NCBI GenBank assembly: GCA_033220425.1 | Contig: CM065648.1 | Location: forward strand, 62,001 to 126,000 | Origin: Lepraria neglecta | Taxonomy: Eukaryota; Ascomycota; Lecanoromycetes; Lecanorales; Stereocaulaceae | Length of the DNA stretch: 64,000 nucleotides | Direction: 5' to 3' | Part shown: piece by piece, positions 20,744-30,508 of the stretch | Position numbering within the stretch: the first letter of the stretch is position 1 | Layout: each line of letters opens with the position of its first letter | The notes under the pieces: model-generated | The model's database searches: none | The model's input: only the letters and a program-made list of their open reading frames with translations | What the model was told of the DNA's origin: nothing | Program-made: the position numbers and the translations under genes

Positions 20744-23700
20744 CCTTTAACTTCTCTATCCCTAGAGAAGCGCGTGTTAGTCGATTCTAAGTATTTCTTA
20801 AAGCACTCAGGAGATAGTAGGGCACGGTGTTGATACTTTCGACGCTTATCCTAGTTATCAGTAGGGACTGAATTCGGTATACGCGTTAGGGCGTCTGCTT
20901 TGCCATTAGATCTACTACTCCGGTATATGATTTTGAAGTTGAAATCAGCCAATTTCTCTGCCCATCGAGCTTGATAGCGAGTTAGCTCCTTTATTTATAT
21001 AAAATATTCAAGGCTCTTATAGTCAGTAAATATTTGGATAGGGATATCAGTTGATTCTAATTCAGGACGCTAGTATTCTAGGTAGCGGATAATCGCAAGT
21101 AGCTCCTTATCGTAGATCTTATAGTTATACTCCGCAGGTAATAAGTTCTTACTATAGAATATAACTGGATATAGTACTCCGTCCTCGTCAGCTTGGGATA
21201 GGACTCCGCTATTGACGTAATCGGATGAATCCGTCTCGAGTACTGCTGGTCGCGATCTATTATAATACCGAAGTACTAGGGTACTAGTAACCATACTCTT
21301 AAGACGTTTGAAGGCCGCCTAATATACTTCGGACTATTAGAATAGACAATCCTTTCTAGTAAGCGATACTAGTAGCTTAACTATCTTCAAGAAATCCTTA
21401 ATAAATCGGCGGTAGAAGTTATAAAACCTAACGAATACTTAAACCTCTTTTAGACAAGTCGGAGACTCCTAGTTAGTAATAACCTCGACTTTAGTAGGAT
21501 CTATATATAGACCTTCTATTAATACGATTAGGCTGAGGAAGGTTATTTCTTAAATATAGAATTCGCATTTTTCGATATTAACTTATAATCCTATATCCCG
21601 AAGCTTTAGTAAGACCTTTCGTATATATTCTTTATATTCTTTCTCTATCTTACTATAGATTAGAATATTATCTAGGTATACCTAGTAGAAGTCGTTAAGG
21701 TATTCGAAGAGGGTATTATTTATATAGTGCTGATAGGACGTAGGTCTACTAGTTAGACCAAATGGTAGGATATAGTATTTGAACGCTCTAAAGGATATAG
21801 TGAACGTCGTGAGATCCTCGCTGTTTAGATATATCTAAAGTTTATTGAATACGGTAATAATATCTAGCTTGGTAAGATATTTATATCCGATGACGCGAGA
21901 AAGCGTTTCCTCGATAAGCGGTATCGGATAGCGATTCTAAATCGTAAAGGCGTTAAGTTTCCGATAGTCAACGTAGAAACGGAGGCTTCTATCCTTCTTT
22001 TAGACAAAAAGGACTAGTGACGTTTAGGGAGCCGTACTAGGTAAGATGAAACCCTTCTTGAGGTTATCGTCTAAGTACTCCTTTACCTTTTAGAGCTTAA
22101 ATCTAGATATCGAATATAAGCGACTTTGAGGGGGCTTCTTTCCAGGTTCCAGCTCGATCTTATAATTATATAACCGGTACGGTAGGAGTTCCTTTACCTT
22201 ACTCCGGTTAAAGATATTAATTAGGTTATAGTATTCCTAGGGAAGCTTCTACTTGACTATTTCCTCTGCTTTTTCCGACACCTTATTAATCTAGTCTAGC
22301 CTAGATCTATTCCGGATTACCTTCTCTATCTTAGCTATCGTTATAGAGAAATATTAGACGTTATACTTCTTTTGATTCCTCGCCTATATATAGAAAGTAG
22401 GTGCGCTAATCTCGGCGATATCTAGTACTTCGGGTTTCTCAGGTAGCGGAGGATTCGTAGGAACATTTATCGTCTTATCTACTTTCTTAGTAGGAGGCTT
22501 AACAAGAGCTTAAGGTGCCCCGATATAGTTACAGCGACCAGGTAGGAAGATAATACGGTCATCTACTATATCTAGTAGGACCTTATACTTGTTCATCTAT
22601 AGCTTACTAAGGATCCTTTGTCTACTTCGTCCTATATCCTTTAAATAGTCTCCTTCCTCTTCTTAGGGTAGTCTATAGCGAAATACCCTTCCTTATTATA
22701 AATATAGTATTGCTTAGAGTCTTATAACTTGGTTAGAGGTCCGTCTTTACGAGGTAATATAGAATAGCGAGGTGCGACAGCAACTGTAGGTTCAATAGAT
22801 TGTCGTTTCGTAGGGGGGACGTATACAGGTAAGGCACGCCTAGTAGTAGCTAGGATAGTCCGAGTTGACGAGCGTGTTAAAGCCGATGCTATACGCTTAC
22901 GCTTCTCGCTTATATAGCGCTGTTGATTATCTACCCGCTAATATAAGTCGCTGAGCTCCTTTAAGGTGCGGAAGTTATAAGAGATAGCTATAATCGCGTC
23001 TTGCAGGCGAAGGTTAACTTTATCCTTTAACTTATCGATTATAGTCTCCTCGTCTAGCTTTAGGTAGTTAGTATATATATAGAACTAGGAGAAGAGTAAA
23101 GGTATTAGTAGCCTTCTGTCTTAGCGTCTTGAAACTACGGCGTATATTATCCTTCTTATTCGGATTCCCTATAATATCGCTTAACGTGCTAAAGACTTCT
23201 TCCGGATTCGTAAAGTACTCGGGATCGTTTATTCGATAGGCTTGGATATACTTTACTATAGTACCTCCTGTATAAGAGATAATATAGATTACTCGGGCAG
23301 TATTATCTTTAAAGTGATCCTCGTTAATTGTAAGCTTATCGCGAATTCGCTGCGTCTAGTCCTTAATAGTAAGGTCGCTATCTATCTCGCAATATAGCGG
23401 TAGGTCGGGTACCTTTAGTATATAAGTCTTGGATCCGCTAACGGTTAAACTTGGAGTCTCCTGGCGCTAGAGAGATCTATCCGCTTCTAATTCGCTAATA
23501 CGTTCCTCCTAGCGAGTATTCTAATCTTCTAGGTCTATATTCCGCGATTATAGCGTTCGGACCTTCTCTTAAGCTACTTTCCTCTAGTATTATACCGATA
23601 TAGCAGCGTCGTTAGCTCGATCGACCTTATTAACTATATCACTCTATTCTTTAATATAGGAGAGGGCGGCGTCACGCTCCTAACGGAGTTCTTCGAGGGA

Positions 23701-24256
23701 TTATAGTAGCTGAGCCGGTTAGTACTTGACCTAGTACTATAATTATAATATATTACTAATATCCTATAGAGTCTTAGTATCTTTAGCACCGGTAGACGCG
23801 TCTTAAGGGATAACTGATACGCGTCGGTATGCTTGCGCTTATTGTAAGATGTCGTCGCGCTATTACTCGGTATCTCGGGGTATAGGTTCGCCTGGTAGGC
23901 TTCGTGCTATAGCGTATATAGTCGGTTCTTTGGTATAGGGTGTCTTTCTTCAATACGGTAACTCGTGTTAGCTATAGATAGACTAGTATACCTTTCTCTT
24001 TCTAGATGTAGATGCTTCTCTAAAGCTTACTTTTTCTAGTATACTCCGCAGAGCTCTTGCTATCCTATAGCTGATCGTGTCTCGAACCTATCGATATAAA
24101 TCGGGTAGTATAGCCTTAGTAACTACTCCTACAGTATAGACTTAGGGACCTTCTATATCGTTTGTTTAGACTCGCTGACTGGCTTACGAGCCCTACCGTT
24201 TATTTAACCTCGCTAATAAGCTCACGAGGGCGGGATGAGGATGAGATATATTCTAA
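20744..24256 (-). pseudogene. Family B Ty3/Gypsy copy B1, gag to RNase H, decayed
   Basis: The minus strand holds Gag about 24050-22600 with a decayed zinc knuckle near 22670-22730, then a Pro/Lys linker. Reverse transcriptase spans about 22350-21400 (FYVDYRKLNAFTI, YLDNILIYSK near 21660-21690). RNase H spans about 21294-20950 (VLETDSSDYVNSGVLSQ, PAEYNYKIYDKELLAI), and the start of the integrase zinc-binding region follows. The RNase H part keeps a 74-codon open frame, so this copy is less mutated than family A. The integrase core is deleted; the tail is at 9402-9923. Confidence 0.85.
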
Positions 24257-24466
24257 TATTAGGGGCCTACCTAGAGCGAGTTAATAGGGGTGTAGTATAA
24301 CTAGAAGAATATATCTAAGGAGAGAAGATAGATACATGAAGCCTGCGCGTCTTGGAGACGCGCCAAGCCGCTAGCTATGAGCGATGAGTAATGATCGAAC
24401 GTTCGATAACTATACTCTATACTACGCGTATCGGCACCAATAGTAAGCAAAGGCCAAGCCGTGACA
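24257..24466 (-). repeat. Family B LTR (5' LTR of copy B1)
   Basis: 210 bp. The plus strand runs from TATTAGGGGCCTACC to GGCCAAGCCGTGACA. It has the same length and sequence type as 52002-52211. Together with 7650-8044 it frames one family B element now spread over 16.8 kb by nested insertions. Confidence 0.85.
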
Positions 24467-24599
24467 CTAGCGAAGGCTACGCGAAATATTAATATTAGTA
24501 GTATTATAAAACTAGACTACCTTGAACTTATAGGTTAGCGTTCGCTTATAATAAAACTATAACTTCCTTCCTCGAAAATATATTATTACTAACGTAGTT

Positions 24600-25250
24600 C
24601 GAAAAACCCGTTAGGTATTAATAATAGCGCTAATCTCCGGGTATACTAGGTACTAAGTATTTAGCCTATCCTAGTCTAACTTAAGATCCTAGGAACTCTA
24701 ACGGACGTATCTAAAGAAATCGAGATCTGAAAACGTTATAGCGGCTTTATCCTTATCGTCTTACTAGTATATATCCTAGAAACGAGATCCTTCGGAGATA
24801 AGATACTTAGGCTATATTTTAGAGAGTAGAGGGCTATCGGAGTATTATATATAGAGGTACTAGTAAAATAGTAGGAGTTATAAGTTCGAGTGACTATTAT
24901 AAGTTATACGCTTATCTAGCTTAAGCTCACGCCATTTTTTAGCGGTATAGTATACGTAAGAATCTCGGAATTTCTTCTAGTACGTAGTGATTCTTTGAAA
25001 GCGATGTTTATATCTTATAAATAGTTCGTAAAAATTAAGGACTTAGTTAACTACTAGAGATCTAAGCTCCTTTTCGTCCTTATTTAGATTCATCTTAAGT
25101 ATATTAGAACCCTAGATTAGGAACTACTCTTGGACTAAGTGAAAGAAGTACTCGGTTTCCTTTAGTATAGTAGTAACTAAGATTCGGATATCCTTAATCT
25201 TAAGAGTACTATTATTATTCAGATAAAATATAATAGAGAGAGGTAAGAAA
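24600..25250 (-). pseudogene. Decayed unknown reading frame
   Basis: The minus-strand frame is free of frameshifts for about 200 codons and broken only by RIP-type TAG/TAA. It reads STLKIKDIRILVTTILKETE, then an ATG at 25093 (MNLNKDEKELRSLVV), LNFYELFIRYKHRFQRIT and KKWRELKLDKRITYNS. It is rich in Lys, Leu and aromatic residues and looks like a DNA- or RNA-binding protein, but I recognise no family. Probably a transposon gene. Confidence 0.4.
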
Positions 25251-25573
25251 GGTCTAATATATATATTAGAATTCTTTATTCTACCCCCCTCTAAGGTAGA
25301 TTTTAAGGCTAGTTCTAAGGCTAGGATATAATAGGTAAATAAGTAATAAATAAACGATAATATTTATTAACTAACGAATTATTAATAAGGTCTAAGAAGT
25401 ATTACTAATATTATATAGATAAGATAGATAAGAAGAGAATAGTTATAGATAAAAATAATAAGGTAAGAGCGCTAAGTATATAAAGGCGAAACCGCTAGGT
25501 ATATAAAGGCGAAATTACTAGGCGCGAAATACCGAAATACTGACGCGTAATAGAGATCATTATTTATATTATA

Positions 25574-25636
25574 TTAGATCGGGATTTACATGAGTTAGAT
25601 CGGGATTTAGATAAGTTAGATCGGGATTTAGCCAAT
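25574..25636. repeat. 21-bp tandem array 1 (three units)
   Basis: Three units of TTAGATCGGGATTTAGATAAG with few changes, in exact 21-bp register. The same motif recurs in the same orientation at 27803-27865. A period divisible by three could encode a seven-residue repeat. Confidence 0.8.
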
Positions 25637-26019
25637 ACTAATTAGGATTCTATTAAGGCTAATTTCTAACTTTCCCTACGCGCTAGCTATAGAGTAGCGG
25701 ATGATTTAACTATCTCTAAAGAGTACTATAGCTTTTATTACTATTATAAGTACTACCTCTTTCCGCCTCGCTATAAGATAATACCCTATTAGAGCTCTAT
25801 CTAGAGTACTCTTGAAAGTAGAGGTAGGAGTTCGGGGAATACAGCTCGATTGGCTTTCGGGTAGGATCTACCTACTAGACGCTGAACGTTTCGATAGTAT
25901 TCGTCCTTAGGATCGGCCTAGGAACTATTTAAGTAAAGGGGAGCGAGCCTCTTATATCTCTATAAAGTAGATAATAGTAATATACTAAAAGTATATTAGG
26001 AGCCTATAAGGAAGCTTCG

Positions 26020-26960
26020 AAATAGAAGGATAACTTTTTATATTATAGTTAGACTAATATCCACTTAATTTCCAGGGTATCTATTATACTATCCAAGCCC
26101 CCTTATTAACTTGCTACTTCTAGCTTAAAGAGCGAGATACTTAACGTATATATATAATTATTCTCCTCCTTACGCTTATAATTAGCGTTATCGCTTAACT
26201 ATATACCTAAAGCCTAGTTATCCTCCGTAGTATAACTACTAGTTAGGTAACTATCGACTGTGTCGGAGTTATACTAAAAGCGGCGGTCTCGCAGGCAGCG
26301 GATTATTTGAGCTAGATATAGGGCCAATTACTCTACTAGTTTGGTTATAGGTAGAGGATTAGCCGCTACTAAGGCAGACGCCTGTCCAGCTCTACCGCTG
26401 CTACTAGATAGGTCTTTAGAGTAGGAGGGGGGGAGATTAGGCGAGCGATTAGTAGCTAGCTATAATATAGTTAGTAGGAATAGTGGCTCTGTTAAGAGGG
26501 GGAGATATACTCTAGAATACGTATCGGCGACTATCTATCGAATTCTATCTCGATAGTCTAGTATATAAAAGGCGTTAAGCCACTCGTTAGCCCACTCGAG
26601 TATATACTTGGTAACTACCTCAGACTATCAAGTTTTATCCCTCTATAACTCTCACCGGTATTAATAGATAACTTACTCTAACCTCGGCCTTTAATAGGCT
26701 CGATTTAATAACCTTCCTCGCTTTTATCAGGCTAGCTATCTTTTGATAGCTATATAATAGCCGCTTTTTCTTCCTAATTCGGGCATTCTATAAGCTTACT
26801 AACCAAGGCCTCCCTAACCTTATATTGTACGCGGCTAATTTCTGTCTAGGGGTAGTCGTTATAGTTTAGACCTTTCTAGCTTTCTAGGAGCTACTTAAAG
26901 GGAAGGCGGTTAGGGTCAGACTAGCGGAAAAATCAGTATTCTAGTCTAGTTATAGAAGTA
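26020..26960 (-). pseudogene. Decayed unknown reading frame, about 300 codons
   Basis: The minus strand reads SDPNRLPFK, KGLNYNDYP, SRVQYKVREALVSKLIECPN, then a Ser/Arg-rich part and, further on, NPLPITKLVEQLALYLAQII and RDRRFQYNSDTVDSYL, with only RIP-type stops. The composition looks protein-like, and better than the plus-strand alternative. The family is not recognised; Gag-like or transposon accessory protein is possible. Confidence 0.35.
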
Positions 26961-27386
26961 CTTAATATATACTATTTAGAAGTTTACGGAGATAGCGGTA
27001 GGTATTAGTAAGAGGGGTATAGTTTCTAAATTAGATGTTTACTCGTCCTAAGCTCGAGGGAGGATACTAGTAGTAATAAGATATAGGAAGGTAAGAGGTT
27101 CTAGAAATATAATAAGGATAAAGAGACAAAATAAGGGGTTTACTTAGCTAGCTTATTTAAATTCACTACTATAGCCAAAATCTTATACTTAGCCGATTGT
27201 TACCTTTTAACTACCTTATTCTAGTATTATCTAGCTTAGCTAGACTATATAGTAGGAGAGAGGAGAGGCCGGAGGAAGAAGCTTCTAACTAGGAAATCGA
27301 ATACTGCTAAGGTAGAATAGTAGGAAGAGCTTCTAGAGGCAGCTCGAATAAAAGCTTATCTCTATATACTAGAAAGGAAGGTCTAG

Positions 27387-27465
27387 TAGTGTAATGGAAG
27401 GCTTGTCAAAGTCTTGGTTGGCTCGCGACTATAGTACGCTTGGCGTGCGTTAGCGCTACGAGTCC
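27387..27465 (+). ncRNA. Possible tRNA-derived SINE or tRNA relic (Pol III A and B boxes)
   Basis: TAGTGTAATGG at 27387-27397 fits the A-box consensus TRGYNNARNGG fully. GCTACGAGTCC at 27455-27465 fits the B-box consensus GGTTCGANTCC except at two positions, at a tRNA-like distance. The anticodon and T stems do not pair convincingly, so it is not a working tRNA. A GC-richer tail follows to about 27520. Could be chance in a GC-rich patch. Confidence 0.35.
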
Positions 27466-27802
27466 CGTGCGCCCATTGTTTAATAGGGGGGTTTTCGTTC
27501 CCCTCTCTCATAGACTCCTCGAGAATTAGTCTTGGGAAAAACCTACTACTATACTTGATTTCACATTGCTACAGGTTCCTATTACAAGTAGGCTACTTAT
27601 ATAATATAAAGATACTAGCGAGCTAAAGAGACTATAGGTAGAGTAAGAATACTCGATATCGATACTATTCGAGGTGCTTAGGAACGCGCTGAATATAGGA
27701 AAGGTAGTACGCAGCCTATAAGAAGAGTACTCGCTTAGGAAGCTACTATATAAGTGTAATATATCTAATAGACAATTCGAGCTCAATTGATTATAATTTG
27801 GG

Positions 27803-27865
27803 CTTGTCTAATCGGGATTTAAGCTTATTAGATCGCGATTTAAACTTATTAGATAGAGTTTCTTT
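27803..27865. repeat. 21-bp tandem array 2 (three units)
   Basis: Units of CTTATTAGATCGCGATTTAAA type in exact 21-bp register, the third diverged. Same motif and orientation as array 1 (25574-25636), 2.2 kb away. Confidence 0.75.
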
Positions 27866-27902
27866 AATATTGAATTACTACTATATAAGAAATATATACC
27901 TT

Positions 27903-27974
27903 GGAGACGCCTTATAGGCGGCTCCTAGTAAGGACGTGTTGCTTCGATACCTCTGAGGCGCCTTAGAGGTATCG
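27903..27974. repeat. Two adjacent strong hairpins
   Basis: 27903-27925 pairs GGAG.CGCC with GGCG.CTCC around TTATA. 27945-27974 is a 30-bp near-palindrome (14 of 15 positions pair; centre GGCGCC) whose one mismatch is a G/A change. Both are GC-rich islands in AT-rich sequence. They could be the end of a DNA transposon or a Helitron terminus. Confidence 0.6.
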
Positions 27975-28034
27975 GTTGCCAAGTCGCGGAAGATCATTCG
28001 GGCCGAGGCAGAAATAATTTGCAGATGTATATAA

Positions 28035-28341
28035 TAATACCCTATCTTTACTATTACTTACTTATATAGAAGAGCCTAAAAGTAGATTAATCTATTCCTA
28101 AAGAAGTATATAGAAGAACTAGAGGATAATAATAATATAGAAATTAAGTAATAGATAGAGAGTATAGCTATATTTAGACTCGAAATCTACTATATATTTA
28201 GACTATTAAACGAAGTTAATATAGCTATATAGACTATCTAGTATTTAACCTAAAAGAAATTAGTATTAGAATATTTAACTTAGTTTTAGTAGTATATAGT
28301 AAAGACTAACTAGGATAATAATATACTAATAACTATATACT
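28035..28341 (+). pseudogene. Family A gag fragment (copy A3)
   Basis: This matches gag of 57320-57600 (acidic patch after YIEE, then IESIAIFRLEI-type sequence). It is cut on the right by a family C LTR at 28342. Only the middle of Gag remains. Confidence 0.75.
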
Positions 28342-28401
28342 TGTAATACCAACTATTATGTTAGGAGGATCTGTCTTGTTAGTAAAGTTATTCCGATATC
28401 T
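28342..28401 (+). repeat. Family C LTR, 5' fragment
   Basis: TGTAATACCAACTATTATG and the following 40 bp match the reverse of 59020-59077. It is cut by a family A LTR that starts TGTTACGAAC at 28402. Confidence 0.7.
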
Positions 28402-28856
28402 TGTTACGAACCGTGCGTACTAGTATCGTATATAGATTGATTCTTAATAGGGATGGAGGTATAATAGAGCAAGAGTATAAAGTAGGCTTCTAGTAATACT
28501 AAGCGGGTCTAGTATATAATTAGATAATATATATTCAGTACCTAGCCTAAGAGATCTATTGTATATAGTAAATAATTAAATAGTAAGTTAAGCACGATAC
28601 TCTAAGTAGTAAGTAGTACTCTATATATATAGATATACGAAATCTATACTAAGCATTCTTGATCGTATTGATTATACTATACTTATTACGCTTATCCTTT
28701 ATAATCGCTTTGATTATACTATACTTATTATACTTATTACTTAGTATACTAAGCCTTTAGAGTCTATCCGAGTTAGATACTAATTCGTTAACTCGAACTA
28801 TAATAGGCGCTATACTCCTTAAGTATATCTCTAATTATATTTTCCTGATTATAATA
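28402..28856 (-). repeat. Family A LTR (3' LTR of copy A4)
   Basis: The plus strand runs from TGTTACGAACCGTGCG to GATTATAATA and is followed by the reversed polypurine tract TTAGCTCCCTCTCC. Its U3 is the same type as 9924-10409. Confidence 0.8.
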
Positions 28857-29540
28857 TTAGCTCCCTCTCCTAGATTTCTTGTCCTAAGAAACTATCTATC
28901 CTTTATACTATCCTAATATACTAAATATTTAAATAAGCTAACTATCCGTTAAACGGAGCTAGCTAGTAAGCTTTCTAAATTCGTAATATAACTATATTCT
29001 CGATATATTACTAGCGGTAAGTAGTACCTTATAGGTAAAGAATCCGATAGATATTCTAACTATATAGGTAGTAGTAGAAAATACGACCTTATAGTATTCT
29101 CTATTAAAATATATCGTATTAAGAAATAGCGTAACGAAATACTATAGGTACTATCCGAATCTATAGCGAAGTTAGGTTATCTTTAGAAATAATTAGAGGT
29201 AGTTAAGAATAAGAAGAAGTTAATAGTTAAATATAAGCTATAAAATATTAAGGAGTTAGAGAAGGACTAATATATCGCTTCTATACTATCTAATAACTTA
29301 ATATTTAACGTCTTATCCGAATAATTCGATTCCTCTAGTAGGCTAGATACCCCTGAGAGTTTTAACTAGTCTTCTCTTATCTCTAGTAGAAATCTTATAG
29401 ATATTCCCTATAGTTCCCCGCAAGGTTCCTAAGAGGTTTCTAGGTATTTTCTATTTCGTTATACCCTTTCTATTTAACTAGGTAGAATTAATTCTTCCTA
29501 TCTAGAATCCTCTCGACCTTAAACTCTATTTCTTCTTTAA
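28857..29540 (-). pseudogene. Family A copy A4, 3' end only (chromodomain side)
   Basis: It holds the reversed chromodomain region near 29430-29530 and the antisense accessory gene on the plus strand at about 28870-29375 (SDRYSNYIGSSRKYDLIV, then NIKELEKD). Helitron-like copy 5 cuts it at 29541, and the rest of the element is missing. Confidence 0.75.
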
Positions 29541-30508
29541 TCTTTCTTCTAATAATAGATTATAGCGAAATTCGGAGCAATTCCGCACTTGCAGCCAATC
29601 AGATTGGCCCTATATTCTGCATTCCCTCTCTCGGCTAGCGCCTTCAACCACCAAAACTTGAATTCGCATCGCAACTTCTTCGCACTACTTCCCCGCGCCA
29701 CATACATCATATGATATCGAGATGATTTCATATGTTTTGGAGTCAATCATTAGCTTGCTTGCGCATCAAGAATTTTTAGAATCGGCCCATTTGCGCAAGA
29801 GTTATGAGCAAAAGAAGCGTTTTCACTATGTTTTGCATGTACCGCGAGCTCGGTGGCAAATGCCAAGCATTGAGCTGAATGCGCACCGTAACTTCTTTGC
29901 AGTACTTCCCCGCGCCAAATACGTCATATAATATCGAGATGATTTCATAAGTTTTGGAACCAAGCATGCGCTTTCCAACACCGTCGAAATTTTCAAAATC
30001 GGTCCATTTGCGCAAAAGTTATGAGCAAAAGAAGCGTTTTCGCCATGTTTTTCTGGCGGTGCCAGATGCCAAGCACTGAGCTTGGCACCCCCGGACCCTG
30101 GAACATCAAAAGTTGAATGCGCACTGCAACTTCTTCGCAGCAATGCCCCGCGCCACATACGTCATATAATATCATCATAATTTCATAAGTTTTGGAACCA
30201 AGCATGCGCTTTCCAACGCCGCTCGAATTTTGAAATTTGGCTAAGGTTTAGCTAAGGAAAGCTCAAAAAACATGTTTTTGCCTGCGGACTTCCCTGAAGC
30301 TACCCCGCAGCCGCCCCCGACGCACTAATATACTAAATCCTTAATAACTTTTGCCCTATTAGGATTAGGGCTTAACTTTATATATATAAAATATACTATA
30401 AATAGAGGGCTTTCAAATTCCGCTTAAATCTTCTAAAACAAGTATAAAATAAGCGAGATATAGCCGTTTCTACGCTAATCTTCTGTGAAGATTACAGGTA
30501 CTAACTTG
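29541..30508 (+). mobile_element. Helitron-like non-autonomous repeat, copy 5 (three modules)
   Basis: 968 bp. It starts TCTTTCTTCTAATAA after ...CTTTAA, ends with the hairpin at about 30476-30496 and CTAACTTG, then T. It has three internal modules (about 29740, 29965 and 30208), which makes it longer than copies 2, 3 and 6. The two flanks are family A elements in opposite orientation, so this is another rearrangement junction. Confidence 0.8.

Larger units (their letters stand above)
24467..28034. mobile_element. Unrecognised decayed element or elements
   Basis: About 3.6 kb between the family B LTR and a family A gag fragment that matches neither. It contains two decayed minus-strand frames (24600-25250 and 26020-26960), two separated 21-bp tandem arrays with the same motif, a possible Pol III promoter and two palindromes, each listed separately. 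No terminal repeats were found, so the element class is unknown. Confidence 0.4.

Noticed and set aside
25574-25636. Short tandem repeats considered as a CRISPR array
   Set aside because: The units abut without unique spacers, and the genome is fungal; CRISPR arrays are not expected.
27526-27786. 86-codon minus-strand frame near the tandem array
   Set aside because: It opens with TTG, is Ser/Tyr/Leu-rich in the way reversed AT-rich DNA often is, and the plus strand looks equally plausible with RIP stops.
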